From assembly GCA_947177485.1 (NCBI GenBank), contig CAMWUR010000007.1:1-52462 (forward strand): a DNA stretch of 52,462 nt, given 5' to 3'. Positions 23,938 to 33,593 of the stretch are shown here, piece by piece. Each line of letters begins with the position of its first letter. The stretch's first letter is position 1. Source of the DNA: an uncultured Helicobacter sp. GTDB lineage: Bacteria; Campylobacterota; Campylobacteria; Campylobacterales; Helicobacteraceae. Both the position numbers and the translations under genes were made by a program. The notes beneath the pieces were generated by a model. That model ran no database searches and was not told the origin of the DNA. It was given only the letters and a program-made list of their open reading frames with translations.

Positions 23938-24777
23938 TCAATATGGCGTTACATAACGTCCCCCAAATGCCTGCACTGCTCCTCTATCCTTTTTCTCATC
24001 AAGCACAATATCCAAAATCGCTGCGGCACTTTCCCAACGTTTCGCCTTTTGGTTGAGCATCACAAGAAGCACATCTTTATTGCCCTTTTTGCCACGCGCA
24101 ATGAGGCATGGACCCGCTTTTGATGTGTAACCCGTTTTGACACCCACAGCATATTTGCGCTCTTTGAGCAAACGATTTGTCGTCCGCACACTATACGAAC
24201 GTTTCGTATTTGTCGCACGGAATCTATGCACATCTGCCTTCACAATCTGGTTGAATGTCACATTCTGAATCGCATATTCAGCAAGCTTCATCAAATCGCT
24301 TGCGCTTGAATAATGCGCACCGATGTCAAATCCCGCAGCGTTTGTAAAACGCGTATTGCTCATACCAAGCATGCGCGCCTTGCGATTCATCATCGCCACA
24401 AATTTCTTTGTGCTACCACCAACATGGACTCCAATCGCCACAGCAGCATCGTTTGCCGAGCCAATCAATGTTGCTTTGACTAAATCGCGCAAATAAACCT
24501 TTTCGCCAACCCTAAGTCCAAGCTTGATGTGTTCTACCTTTGTTGCTTCTTTGGGAATGGTTACGAGCCGATTCATCTGCCCACTCTCAATCGCAAGCAT
24601 CGCCGTCATAATCTTTGTGAGGCTTGCTGGGCGCATTTTTTGGTGACTCGCTTTGGCATAGAGAATTTTTTGCCTTTGCAAATCCTTGACAATCAAAGAC
24701 GCAATCTCGTCCTCGAGCTTGCCCAAAGAATCCGCCCACAACAAACAAGGCAACAGAATCCATAAGAGTGCTTTCAT
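23938..24777 (-). CDS. dacA: D-alanyl-D-alanine carboxypeptidase (PBP5/6 type)
   Basis: Periplasmic S11 serine peptidase that trims pentapeptides in peptidoglycan. Signal peptide MKALLWILLPCLLWADS; active-site SxxK is SLTK (52-55), SxN is SAN (107-109) and KTG at 214-216 in VGVKTGYTSK. The protein ends at 279 residues, so the C-terminal beta domain and amphipathic membrane anchor of E. coli PBP5 are missing; it may be soluble. Overlaps ruvX by 4 nt. Confidence 0.9.
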   Translation of the reverse strand: MKALLWILLPCLLWADSLGKLEDEIASLIVKDLQRQKILYAKASHQKMRPASLTKIMTAMLAIESGQMNRLVTIPKEATKVEHIKLGLRVGEKVYLRDLVKATLIGSANDAAVAIGVHVGGSTKKFVAMMNRKARMLGMSNTRFTNAAGFDIGAHYSSASDLMKLAEYAIQNVTFNQIVKADVHRFRATNTKRSYSVRTTNRLLKERKYAVGVKTGYTSKAGPCLIARGKKGNKDVLLVMLNQKAKRWESAAAILDIVLDEKKDRGAVQAFGGRYVTPY

Positions 24778-25178
24778 CTCTTCTCCTTTTCAATCTGCCT
24801 CTCCCAATAGCGTTCCAAAAGTATCATCGCGGCAATGCTATCTAAATATCCCTTATGTCGCGAAAACCGCGCCTCACATCGTTGTTCTGCCTCAACAGAA
24901 CTATACGATTCGTCAAAAAAGACAATCGTGCGCTCCTCGCCCAAAAGCTGCGCGAAATGCTGCGCCCTTTTGCCCGTTGTTTCAGAACTGCTGCCATCGA
25001 ACGCAACGCCAATCAATACAAGCTCGGCTTGCTTTTGTTCGAGCACAGCGAGCACGGCACTTGCTGCTTGATTGCGATTGTGTCGCAAAATAGGCGCAAG
25101 CGGCACGATGATTCCTGCGCACAAATGCGCGAGCCCAATGCGTTTGAGACCTAAATCAATCGCGACAATGCTTTGCAT
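24774..25178 (-). CDS. ruvX: Putative pre-16S rRNA nuclease RuvX/YqgF
   Basis: RNase H-fold nuclease, long named a Holliday-junction resolvase and later linked to 16S rRNA 5' processing. N-terminal IVAIDLGLKRIGLA carries the first catalytic Asp; VLIGVAFDGSSS..T follows, and FFDESYSSVEA and the final KGYLDSIAAMILLERY supply the remaining acidic residues. Length 134 is normal. It sits 2 nt after dprA, the same pairing as HP0333-0334. Confidence 0.9.
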   Translation of the reverse strand: MQSIVAIDLGLKRIGLAHLCAGIIVPLAPILRHNRNQAASAVLAVLEQKQAELVLIGVAFDGSSSETTGKRAQHFAQLLGEERTIVFFDESYSSVEAEQRCEARFSRHKGYLDSIAAMILLERYWERQIEKEKR

Positions 25179-25180
25179 GG

Positions 25181-26014
25181 CTATTCGACCACGACAACGC
25201 GCCCATTGCGAAGCGCAATAGAACCATTTAGCTGCTCTTCGGCAAGCCTCTGTGTGCCAAATTTCTCAATCACCTCAACTTCAAGCGGTGCTTGCCTGCA
25301 GAGTTCCATAAAAGCATCATGTGTACTATCGACACTTTGTGCGCGGCTCTTTAGCCCAAATTCAGCACCAAAAGTAGCAAGCAACCATTGCAAAAAATTC
25401 TCGATTCGGACAATGGGTATTGCCATTTGTGTCTCAATGAGTTTTTGTGTCCCTAAGCTCTCACCCATTCTGTGCGAAAAAACAAACAATGGCTTGCCGA
25501 TTTTATGGGCAAATTGCGCTGATTGAATCGAACCGCTGTTCTCATCGGCTTGCGACACAACCACACAATCACTTAAGGCAATCATCGTTTTGTTACGTTC
25601 CAAAAATGTCCATTTTTGGGGCAGAAAATCTGCCTCATATTCGCTAAGAAGCAAGCCCTCATTGGCGATTCGCTCAATCTCTTTACGGTGTGATGTGGGA
25701 TAGTGGCGCCCAAGCCCCGATGGTGAAACCAGAATCGTTTTGCTCCCTGCGCCTTTGTGCGCTTCAATATCAACACCAAAAGCCCCACCGCTAATCACAA
25801 CAGCGCCGAGCTCGGCGATTTGCCGCGCGAGCTGAAAGGTGTAGGTTTTGGTATAGGGATTAGGACGGCGCGAGCCAACGATAGCAACAAGCAGACAATC
25901 AAGCAATGCCACATCGCCTCGATAGAAAAACCAGCCGATTTCGCGGCGCAAATGACGCAGCTTGGCTTGAATTTTTGCATTCAGATTCTGTGTTTGGAGA
26001 ATCCGTGTGGGCAC
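25181..26014 (-). CDS. dprA: DNA processing protein DprA
   Basis: Binds incoming single-stranded DNA and loads RecA during natural transformation. The Rossmann core is clear: AIVGSRRPNPYTKTY, AELGAVVISGGAFGVDIEAH and PSGLGRHYPTSHRKEIERIANEGLLLSEY. The N-terminal SAM domain of longer DprA is absent; 277 residues is typical of Helicobacter. The start is GTG 26014 overlapping the upstream TAG (TAGTG). Suggests that the organism can be naturally competent. Confidence 0.92.
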   Translation of the reverse strand: MPTRILQTQNLNAKIQAKLRHLRREIGWFFYRGDVALLDCLLVAIVGSRRPNPYTKTYTFQLARQIAELGAVVISGGAFGVDIEAHKGAGSKTILVSPSGLGRHYPTSHRKEIERIANEGLLLSEYEADFLPQKWTFLERNKTMIALSDCVVVSQADENSGSIQSAQFAHKIGKPLFVFSHRMGESLGTQKLIETQMAIPIVRIENFLQWLLATFGAEFGLKSRAQSVDSTHDAFMELCRQAPLEVEVIEKFGTQRLAEEQLNGSIALRNGRVVVVE

Positions 26015-28155
26015 TATTCCTTCTCCACAAAGAAAATTACAATCTCCTCAACAAGCTTCGCTGTGCGATAGCCAATAAAACTCCCTTCTTCTTCAATGGC
26101 TTTGAGCTCGTCTTGAAGTTTATGCTGCTCCATAAGCGCCTCAAGCATTGGGTCATGCCCAAAGCGGTCGATGAAACGTTTGAGCGTAACACGCCAGTTG
26201 ATATTGCCTTCGGGGATTTTATTTTCAATTTCATGGATATATGCAACCTTGAACAACGAAGCGATTCTATCCACCCAAAAGGCGATATTCATATACTCGC
26301 CAAAGATTGTCATCACTGTTTTTGGACGCCCATTGAGCGCAGCATCTTTTGCTTTTTCAAAAACATTCTCAAAATCTTTCATAAATTCCTTGAATTGTGG
26401 CATCGTGCGCAACGCGCGGTATTCCTCGACAATCGCATACGCCTTTGCGATGTCATGCCCATCGATTGCAGCAAGCAAGAATCGTTTCTGCTGCAAGATG
26501 ATGATTCGCTCTGTTGCGGCGCGCTTGAAGCTTGGGAAAATCTGCAAGAATCGCGCGATTTCTTCGGCTTTTTCGAGCTCGCCTTCTTGTTCAAGATTAA
26601 AGATTTCGGTCATATTGCGCTCACCAAGCAAATAGACTTTTTTATACAAATCTGTATCGCGCAAGAAGCTATGCTGATTGATAAGCGAGAAATAGCCTTT
26701 AAAATTTTTATGTTTAATCAAATCTTCTGCTTGAGTAAAGACTTGATGATTTTTGATTAATTTGCTAATAATCTCACGTTTCACGCCCGAATCAAATGGC
26801 TTCAGCACCGCTTCTGCCTTGCGTAGATTGAGCGATGGATTGTCTTCAAGCAGTCGTTTTGCCTGCACAAAGGCGCGATTCCATGCTTGTTCGAGAGTGG
26901 CAAAAGTCGCTGTATTAACCAAAAACTTCACCGTGAGCGTCATATCGTAGGCTTTGGAGTATTCCTTATTCTCCACACATTGATTAAAGTCGCGTACAGC
27001 GCCCTGTTGTCCAAGATAAAAATCAAATTCGCGCGATTTTTCTTGGTCATAGACAAAGGGCTGGACAAGCTTGACGGCTTCTTCGATTTTCTGTGCATTG
27101 AGCAATGCGATGGCTTTTTGTAGAATTTCTGGCCAATCATCATCGAAAATTTTCATAAGTGGATGGATAGTGAGAAATACATTATTCTCAATCATCGAAC
27201 GTGCGGTTTGATAGTCTTTTTTGCGCACTGCTTCTTCGAGCTCTTTTTGCCCCCTTTGATACTCAATCACGAGAATATTCCCATCAATCGTCCCCACAAA
27301 CAGCCAATCTTTGCTAAAAAATAGGCGATTCACCCCTGAAGCATTGATTTTAATCTCCATAAGCTTGCTATTATTCAACGCATTGACAATATACAAAGAA
27401 TCACCGCGTACTCCGACAATCGCAAAGCGCCCATCTGGGCTAATGGCGAGCGAGCTAGGCCATGTAGCAAAGAGGTTTTCGGTGCTCAAAGGTTCGCGAT
27501 TCACAAGGTCATAGAGCATTGCAGCGCCGTTGCGCAAAATCATAAAGAGTTTTTGCGCATTATCACAAAAAGCGACCTTTTCGACAACATCGGGTGTTTT
27601 GATTGTGCAGCGCGTTTTGTTTTGCACCATATCAAAAACCACCACCGTTTTATCATAGCCCGCACATGCCAAAAGCTCGGAATCATGCGAAAATCGCAAC
27701 GAAGAGATATAATCGGAACGAGGAATGAGCGAACCAATGACAGAAAGATGTTGTGTGTCATACAAGAAGATTCGCCCATCTTGTCCGCCAGTGGCGTAGT
27801 AACGTCCATCAGGGCTAAAAGCGGAGCTTTCCACATCAGCTTCATGCTCATCAATCACGCCGACATTCGCGATTTCGTCGCCAACACGTAGCACAATGCC
27901 CTCTTTTGTACCCATAATAGGTACACACACAAGCCCAAAAGGCGAGGCGCTATACGCGTTGGAGTAGCGGTGGGGTTGCTCGGCATCCTTAGAGACTTGC
28001 GTATTCTTTTCGAGCGAAAGATCCTTTGAGAACACAGACAGAGAATAAGTGCTATCCATGCACAAAAGCTTAGAATTGTATTCTTGCAGTGAAAGTACAC
28101 TGCCATTGACCTGAATTGTTTGGAATAGGTCCTCTTGTAATTCTACTATTGCCAT
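26014..28155 (-). CDS. WD40-repeat plus helical-repeat protein, function unknown
   Basis: 713-residue cytoplasmic protein, no signal or membrane segment. The N-terminal half is a beta propeller: repeats such as VESSAFSPDGRYYATGGQDG and ISSLRFSHDSELLACAGYDK (about 105-175) and SLAISPDGRFAIVGVRGD are WD40-like. From about residue 305 it becomes all-helical with TPR-like pairs (KKDYQTARSMIENNVF; NAQKIEEAVKLVQPF; GELEKAEEIARF). Propeller plus helical solenoid is a scaffold architecture. It overlaps the downstream dprA start and the upstream polysaccharide-deacetylase-like gene. I know of similar conserved hypothetical proteins in Campylobacterota but no function. Confidence 0.75.
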   Translation of the reverse strand: MAIVELQEDLFQTIQVNGSVLSLQEYNSKLLCMDSTYSLSVFSKDLSLEKNTQVSKDAEQPHRYSNAYSASPFGLVCVPIMGTKEGIVLRVGDEIANVGVIDEHEADVESSAFSPDGRYYATGGQDGRIFLYDTQHLSVIGSLIPRSDYISSLRFSHDSELLACAGYDKTVVVFDMVQNKTRCTIKTPDVVEKVAFCDNAQKLFMILRNGAAMLYDLVNREPLSTENLFATWPSSLAISPDGRFAIVGVRGDSLYIVNALNNSKLMEIKINASGVNRLFFSKDWLFVGTIDGNILVIEYQRGQKELEEAVRKKDYQTARSMIENNVFLTIHPLMKIFDDDWPEILQKAIALLNAQKIEEAVKLVQPFVYDQEKSREFDFYLGQQGAVRDFNQCVENKEYSKAYDMTLTVKFLVNTATFATLEQAWNRAFVQAKRLLEDNPSLNLRKAEAVLKPFDSGVKREIISKLIKNHQVFTQAEDLIKHKNFKGYFSLINQHSFLRDTDLYKKVYLLGERNMTEIFNLEQEGELEKAEEIARFLQIFPSFKRAATERIIILQQKRFLLAAIDGHDIAKAYAIVEEYRALRTMPQFKEFMKDFENVFEKAKDAALNGRPKTVMTIFGEYMNIAFWVDRIASLFKVAYIHEIENKIPEGNINWRVTLKRFIDRFGHDPMLEALMEQHKLQDELKAIEEEGSFIGYRTAKLVEEIVIFFVEKE

Positions 28156-29027
28156 ATTTTCTCCTTCACAAGCGTATCAAGATAGACAAATGCAACGTCC
28201 AACTCTCTCCACTGGGGTTGGGAAAGCACGGCAAATGTTTCGGGATAGGGATGTCCGATTGCAATTGCATAACCACGTCTTTTTGCAATTTTAACTGCTA
28301 AATGTAATTGTTTAGCAATTTTTTCTGGTTTTCTGTCAAAATCCAAGAAAACATCACGTTCGATTATACGCAGCCCCAATGTCTCTGCCACTTTGCGCGC
28401 AACACTCCGAGACGTTGTTTTGCTATCCACAAACAAAATCCCGTGCTTTTGCAAGGCAAGCAACAAGGCACGCATAGAATCCACATGTTCTGTAAATTTA
28501 CTTCCTGTATGGTTATTGAGAAAGCGAACGTTGGGAAATTGCGCAACAATATCCGCAATGCGCTTGGCAATGGATTCTGCACTCTCTGAATCTGTCAGCA
28601 CAATGTGTTCCTTTTGGACAAAATTGTGCGCCTGAAGCGGCAGATGTACCAAATAGACCTCGCGATTCTTGTGTAGCTCGCTACTCTTTGGGTTGGTCGC
28701 ATTGTTGGGCATAATCGCGGGCGTGATAGCAAGCGGAATTGCATCGATTAAGCGCAGCTGCTCGGACGCATTGATGTCATCGATAATCACAGCCACAGCG
28801 GGCAGTTGCACCGATTCTGTTGGCGAGGCAAACGTTTGTGCGGCTTGTTCGTCTACAACCTCGTGCGTTGGTTGCACATCTTGAGTGGCAGTTTTTGCTG
28901 TGGGTGGCGATGATGTGGGGGGTTGAAACGTTGCTGTTATCAGTGCGGGCTCCATGCCCCTTTGGGCTTTGTCATACAGCCCAAAAAGCAAAACAATAAG
29001 CACGCATGCTGCAAAAACGAAACGCAT
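28146..29027 (-). CDS. Divergent polysaccharide deacetylase family protein (YibQ-like)
   Basis: One N-terminal membrane segment (MRFVFAACVLIVLLFGLYD), a Pro/Thr-rich linker, then a periplasmic domain starting AVAVIIDDINAS, with NFVQKEHIVL, FLNNHTGSKFT and GILFVDSKTTSRS, and near the end YAIAIGHPYPET. This is the divergent polysaccharide deacetylase family (NodB-like barrel), of unproven activity; the His in NNHTGS and the DD pair are retained. Start ATG 29027 behind GGGGGAG. It lies 12 nt after minE. Confidence 0.8.
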   Translation of the reverse strand: MRFVFAACVLIVLLFGLYDKAQRGMEPALITATFQPPTSSPPTAKTATQDVQPTHEVVDEQAAQTFASPTESVQLPAVAVIIDDINASEQLRLIDAIPLAITPAIMPNNATNPKSSELHKNREVYLVHLPLQAHNFVQKEHIVLTDSESAESIAKRIADIVAQFPNVRFLNNHTGSKFTEHVDSMRALLLALQKHGILFVDSKTTSRSVARKVAETLGLRIIERDVFLDFDRKPEKIAKQLHLAVKIAKRRGYAIAIGHPYPETFAVLSQPQWRELDVAFVYLDTLVKEKIWQ

Positions 29028-29039
29028 TTTCTCCCCCAA

Positions 29040-29279
29040 TCAAAGAGTTTTCTTCTCCAAAATAATTTCAATCTCAAGGCTATTGCTATCTTGATTCTTC
29101 ACTTCAATACGTTCCGCATTGGTGTATTTTTTCGTAATCGCACGCACAGCCTGAACAATTTCTTCACGCATCGCATCAAAATATGCCGCAGGAACGCCCT
29201 GTCGCTCACGTTCGAGAACGAGCCGCAAGCGGTCATGCGCCACAGCAGCAGAGCTTTTTTTGCCAAATAGTCCCATCAT
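29040..29279 (-). CDS. minE: Cell division topological specificity factor MinE
   Basis: 79 residues. Stimulates MinD ATPase and sets pole-to-pole division-site selection. The contact helix [19 protein letters not shown] and the C-terminal [15 protein letters not shown] beta segment are typical. Translationally coupled to minD (4-nt overlap). No minC is in this window; in Helicobacter minC is elsewhere. Confidence 0.93.
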   Translation of the reverse strand: MMGLFGKKSSAAVAHDRLRLVLERERQGVPAAYFDAMREEIVQAVRAITKKYTNAERIEVKNQDSNSLEIEIILEKKTL

Positions 29280-30082
29280 GAAAAGAGCCTTTTGAGACTA
29301 CTAAAAAAACCGCCTTTTTGCCGCAAATCCATAAATGGCACTTCTTCGCCCACAACGCGCTTAGAAATGCGTTTGTATGCCTCTCCTGAAATGCAATGGC
29401 TATAAATCACGGGCTCGCCCAAGTTGGTTGCACTGATGACTTTTTCGTCTTCGGGCACGATTCCAATGAGTGTCAATGCGAGAATCTGCAACACATCATC
29501 AATGCTCATCATCTCGCCACGTTCTATCATATCGGCACGTACGCGGTTGATAATAATCTCTTTGTGCACCTGTAAGCCTGCCTTTGCCTTTTCGCTTTTG
29601 GCGTCTATGATTCCGATGACTCTATCCGCATCGCGCACAGCGCTCACTTCGGGTGTGGTTACAATCAATGCGCGGTCAGCAAGAAATGCCGCATGCTCAA
29701 AGCCACTTTCGATTCCAGCAGGAGAATCGATAAAGATATAATCAAAATCTTTCTTGAGTTCTTCAAGCAATTTGCGCACTTTTTCCTTGTCGAGAATGTT
29801 CTTATCCTTGCTTTGGCTTGCAGGCAAAAAATAGAGGTCTTTTGTCTTTTTATGGTTAATGAGCGCCTGCGAAAGATTACAATTGCCTTCCATCACATCA
29901 ATCACATCATAAACAATCCGATTTTCAAGCCCTAAAATCATATCAAGATTCCGCAATCCAATGTCAAAATCTATCGCTACGACACGTTTGCCTTCTTGGG
30001 CGATTCCGGCTGCAAGGTTCGCACATGTCGTGCTCTTCCCCACGCCACCTTTGCCTGAGGTAATCGTAATCACTTCAGCCAT
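29276..30082 (-). CDS. minD: Septum site-determining ATPase MinD
   Basis: Deviant Walker [10 protein letters not shown] at residues 10-18, [11 protein letters not shown], and [10 protein letters not shown] define MinD in the ParA/MinD class. The C-terminal SSLKRLFS is a short amphipathic membrane-targeting sequence. 268 residues. Starts 5 nt after the YbjQ-like gene and precedes minE as in H. pylori HP0331-0332. Confidence 0.96.
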   Translation of the reverse strand: MAEVITITSGKGGVGKSTTCANLAAGIAQEGKRVVAIDFDIGLRNLDMILGLENRIVYDVIDVMEGNCNLSQALINHKKTKDLYFLPASQSKDKNILDKEKVRKLLEELKKDFDYIFIDSPAGIESGFEHAAFLADRALIVTTPEVSAVRDADRVIGIIDAKSEKAKAGLQVHKEIIINRVRADMIERGEMMSIDDVLQILALTLIGIVPEDEKVISATNLGEPVIYSHCISGEAYKRISKRVVGEEVPFMDLRQKGGFFSSLKRLFS

Positions 30083-30087
30083 AATGT

Positions 30088-30507
30088 CTAATCCTTTTTC
30101 GTTTTGAGCTGCTCCAATCTTGCGACTAAATCGATTCTAGCATGGTTTTCCATAGAAGTTGCTTCAAGTGGAGAATCTCGACACTTTTTGTGCGCACATG
30201 GAGCAATCGCTGTACCATAAGCAAACACTTCGCAAAGGGTGTCGCTCAAATGATACAAATCATAGCGCAACCCCATCACAGCCGTTGCGCCCAAACGTTT
30301 TGCCTCATCAGTTAGCTCGCACACAGCCTGCTTGCGCATGCTAGCAAGCCATGACGTTGCCTTGAGCCCAGCGAGATTCTTTGCTTCGGCTTCTATTTCG
30401 CGCAATGCACTACGGCACACAAGCGCGCTGCCCTCGACAATACCGAGTATCTCAAACCCCTCTGGCAAATACATAGTCGTCCAAAGCCGAATCTCATAAT
30501 CCTTCAA
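30088..30507 (-). CDS. YbjQ/UPF0145-family protein
   Basis: Small protein of the YbjQ heavy-metal-binding-like family: [18 protein letters not shown] at the start, then [26 protein letters not shown] and [10 protein letters not shown], which is the family block. The function is not known. I set the start at TTG 30507 (LKDYEIRLW), with GGGAG upstream and a 14-nt overlap with hemC; the frame is open further upstream within hemC but reads as hemC shadow. The C-terminal tail has CAHKKCRD, a possible metal site. Confidence 0.65.
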   Translation of the reverse strand: MKDYEIRLWTTMYLPEGFEILGIVEGSALVCRSALREIEAEAKNLAGLKATSWLASMRKQAVCELTDEAKRLGATAVMGLRYDLYHLSDTLCEVFAYGTAIAPCAHKKCRDSPLEATSMENHARIDLVARLEQLKTKKD

Positions 30508-31444
30508 AATCCATCTCCCTCGCTTGCGCCAACAAAGCCTCCGCGCCCTTGCAACGCATCGAATCAGCAAGGGCAATACCGAGTTTTTGCGCATCGTCAT
30601 CGCTTGACACAGGAGATTCTAAACTTTCCCGAAGAATCGTGCTACCATCAAGCAACCCCACAATCGCTTCAACACGGCAAATACCATGATTCAAAACAGC
30701 GCAAACCCCAACAGGTGCTTGGCAGCCTCCGCCAAGACTGCGCGAAAAACTCCGCTCGCATAGCGCCTCAAGAGTTGCTTTGGAATCGCTAATGCGCCCT
30801 AACAGCGCGCACAGCTCGTGGTTGTCGCGTTGACATTGCGCGACAACAATCCCCTGCCCCACAGCAGGAATCAACGTCTCAATCGGAATCGGCACGATAT
30901 GCGCAACCTTGCCTTGCAAGCCCAAGCGCTGCACGCCCGCGCTCGCAAGGATAATTGCATCAAAATGACCGCTGCGCAAGCGCTCAAGCCTCGTGATGAC
31001 ATTGCCACGCAAGCTTTGCGTGCGCAAATCGGAGCGCAAATGTTTCAGCTGCATTGTGCGGCGCAACGATGTTGTGCCCACAAGCGCGCCTTTAGGCAGA
31101 GATTCCAAACTCGCAAAATGCTCACTCACAAAACAATCGCGCCTATCCTCGCGCTCGCTAAACGCAGCAAGCACGAACTCGCCATCTTCATCAACAGGGA
31201 CATCTTTGAGCGAATGCACAGCAAAGTCGAGCTCGCCTGCATGCATTGCGTTTTCGATTTCTTGCGTAAACAGCCCCTTGCCGCCAATCTTAGACAACGG
31301 CTTGTTGAGAATCGCATCACCTTTTGTCTGCACCTTGACAATCTCAATCTCAAGATTCCTATCCATTGCAAGCAACAAAGAGCGGATATATTCTGCCTGC
31401 CAAAGAGCGAGCGCACTCGCCCTTGTCCCTAGTCGTAATCGCAT
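30494..31444 (-). CDS. hemC: Porphobilinogen deaminase (hydroxymethylbilane synthase)
   Basis: Polymerises four porphobilinogens into hydroxymethylbilane in haem synthesis. RLGTRASALALWQAEYI at the N-terminus, FAVHSLKDVP (catalytic Asp), TSSLRRTMQL-type segment (TTSLRRTMQLK) and GGGCQAPVG with the Cys that carries the dipyrromethane cofactor. 316 residues, normal. Neighbouring hemA in the same run gives two early haem steps together. Confidence 0.96.
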   Translation of the reverse strand: MRLRLGTRASALALWQAEYIRSLLLAMDRNLEIEIVKVQTKGDAILNKPLSKIGGKGLFTQEIENAMHAGELDFAVHSLKDVPVDEDGEFVLAAFSEREDRRDCFVSEHFASLESLPKGALVGTTSLRRTMQLKHLRSDLRTQSLRGNVITRLERLRSGHFDAIILASAGVQRLGLQGKVAHIVPIPIETLIPAVGQGIVVAQCQRDNHELCALLGRISDSKATLEALCERSFSRSLGGGCQAPVGVCAVLNHGICRVEAIVGLLDGSTILRESLESPVSSDDDAQKLGIALADSMRCKGAEALLAQAREMDFEGL

Positions 31445-31891
31445 CTATTTCCTTTTGCTAATCGCCTCAATGTCGATAATCTTTTCATCAGGAACGCTAT
31501 TATAATCCTCTCTATCATACGTTTGATAAAGTCCAGCACTCTGCTGCCTTGTTTGCGGCTTGAATCCGACTTTGGCAAAACCGATTCCAACAAGCACAAA
31601 TCCCACAATATCAGACACAATGCCCGGCGTAATGAGCAAAATTGCACCCATGAGCTGTACCAATGACGCAAATGCGACATCTCCGCTCGCAATCTTGCCA
31701 CTGCGCAACACCTCGAAACTATGTGTCACGATTCCGCGAAAATTGATTAATACAGAAATGCCCAAAATAAATGTTACGATAATTTCGAGCAGCAAACCAA
31801 AGATTCCAACCTCGTTTGCAAAAATCACGGTTGCGAACGTCTCACAGAGTAGATAGATGAGAAAAAGCATGATTGAAAGTGCTCTGAACAT
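31445..31891 (-). CDS. FxsA family membrane protein
   Basis: Inner-membrane protein with three or four hydrophobic segments in the first ~115 residues, including VQLMGAILLITPGIVSDIVGFVL, the conserved FxsA core (G-x-L-L-x-x-P-G-x-x-x-D). The tail is hydrophilic. E. coli FxsA is known for relieving phage T7 exclusion by the F plasmid; its normal role is unclear. Its start overlaps the proS 3' end by about 50 nt; an internal ATG 21 nt downstream is an alternative. Confidence 0.85.
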   Translation of the reverse strand: MFRALSIMLFLIYLLCETFATVIFANEVGIFGLLLEIIVTFILGISVLINFRGIVTHSFEVLRSGKIASGDVAFASLVQLMGAILLITPGIVSDIVGFVLVGIGFAKVGFKPQTRQQSAGLYQTYDREDYNSVPDEKIIDIEAISKRK

Positions 31892-33584
31892 ATTCTACCA
31901 CCTTTGCAATAGGAATCACATCGCGAGAGTTGGTTTTGCGAACAATCCATTCGACATTCCCCTCGACAATGCCTTTGCCAACAATCAAAGCAAAAGGGAT
32001 TCCACCTAGCTCAAAATCCGCCATTTTCGCGCCAAAACGTTCCTCGCGCTCGTCAAAAAGCACCTCGATTCGCAACGCGCAAAGCGCGGCATAGAGCTCG
32101 CCTGCGATGCGCATTTGCTCGGAATCTTTGATATTTGAAACAATGATGCACAGCATAAAGGGCGCAATCTGCAGATTCCAAACAATGCCTTTGTCGTCAT
32201 GGTGTTGCTCAATGCTTGCTGCAAGAATGCGTGTAATCCCGAGCCCATAGCAACCCATTTCAAAAAATTGCGCCTGTGCGTTTTCGTCCAAGAAGCTCGC
32301 GCCAAGCGGCTTAGAATAGCGCGTGCCAAGCTGAAAAATATGCCCGACTTCAATACCCTTTTTATAGAACAAACGCCCGCCGCAATGCGCGCATGTATTG
32401 CCTTCTTGAATCTGTGCAATGTCTCGATAAACCAACCCTTCAAAGCTGCTCAAGTCCACACCAACAAAATGATAATCACGCTCATTTGCTCCACAGATGA
32501 GGTTTGTTGCGTCCAATAAATCAGAATCGAAGAAAATCAACTCGCTGTGGGTGATGTGTTTGAGCGCATAGGGTCCAATGAATCCCGCAAAAAGCCCAGC
32601 AGCAGCGATTTCGTCCGCGCTCGCATCCATGAGATTCAGCGCGTCTGTCGCGTTGAGCGCTTTGGTTTCGTCCAGATTATCGCAACCACGTAAAAAGAAA
32701 AAGGCGAGTGATTCTGTTTTTTCAAAAATCGCCTTCTTGATAACCGCTTTGATTGTGAAATAGGAATCAATCTTAAAAAATGCTGCGAGCGCTTCAATCG
32801 TTGCGACATTTGGCGTGTGGAACTTAGCAAACGCGGCTTCGGGTGGAACACTCGGAATGGGCAGCTTGGCGCGTTTGGCTGCTTCAATATTTGCGGCATA
32901 ATCGCAGTTTTGGCACAAAACAAGCGTATCTTCGCCGCTATCGGCAAGCACCATAAATTCTTTGCTTCCGCTGCCGCCAATCGCCCCGCTGTCTGCCTCG
33001 ACCACGCGAAATTCCAAGCCAAGCCGCGCAAAGATAGTGCGGTAGCAGCTCTCCATTATGGCAAACTCGCGCAACAAATCGGCTTTGTCTTTATGAAAAC
33101 TATACCCGTCTTTCATCACAAACTCGCGCGCGCGCATGAGTCCAAAGCGCGGGCGAATCTCATCACGAAACTTGAGATGAATCTGATAGATATGCAGCGG
33201 TAATTGCTTGTAGCTCTTCACGCTCGCACGCACCATCGCAACGGCGGCTTCTTCATGCGTTGGTCCAAGCACAAACTCGGCTTCTTTGCGGTCGCGGAAA
33301 CGTAACAGCTCCTCGCCATATTTATGGATTCTGCCGCTTTCTTCCCACAACACGCTCGGTGTAACAAATCCAAGCACGACTTCAAGTGCGCCTGTTTTGT
33401 CCATTTCGTCCTTGACAATCGCGCGAATCTTGTCAAGCACGCGCTTTGCGGGCGGCAAAAAGCTATAAACACCACTGCCAAGCTGTTGGATATAGCCCGC
33501 ACGAATCAAATATTCATGGCTCTTGAGCGCCACATCTTTGGGGACATCTTTGCGCGTGGGGGCAAAAAAGCGTGAATAGCGCAT
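31842..33584 (-). CDS. proS: Prolyl-tRNA synthetase
   Basis: Class II synthetase of the bacterial type with an insertion domain. MRYSRFFAPTRKDVP, then GVYSFLPPAKRVLDKI (motif 1 region), LGPTHEEAA (motif 2 region preceding RFRDEIRPRFGLMRAREF), the YbaK-like INS editing domain (about 230-370) and GLGITRILAASIEQHHDD (motif 3). C-terminal anticodon-binding domain present. 580 residues, full length. Confidence 0.96.
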   Translation of the reverse strand: MRYSRFFAPTRKDVPKDVALKSHEYLIRAGYIQQLGSGVYSFLPPAKRVLDKIRAIVKDEMDKTGALEVVLGFVTPSVLWEESGRIHKYGEELLRFRDRKEAEFVLGPTHEEAAVAMVRASVKSYKQLPLHIYQIHLKFRDEIRPRFGLMRAREFVMKDGYSFHKDKADLLREFAIMESCYRTIFARLGLEFRVVEADSGAIGGSGSKEFMVLADSGEDTLVLCQNCDYAANIEAAKRAKLPIPSVPPEAAFAKFHTPNVATIEALAAFFKIDSYFTIKAVIKKAIFEKTESLAFFFLRGCDNLDETKALNATDALNLMDASADEIAAAGLFAGFIGPYALKHITHSELIFFDSDLLDATNLICGANERDYHFVGVDLSSFEGLVYRDIAQIQEGNTCAHCGGRLFYKKGIEVGHIFQLGTRYSKPLGASFLDENAQAQFFEMGCYGLGITRILAASIEQHHDDKGIVWNLQIAPFMLCIIVSNIKDSEQMRIAGELYAALCALRIEVLFDEREERFGAKMADFELGGIPFALIVGKGIVEGNVEWIVRKTNSRDVIPIAKVVEYVQSTFNHAFSHLSTL

Positions 33585-33593
33585 ATTTCTCCT

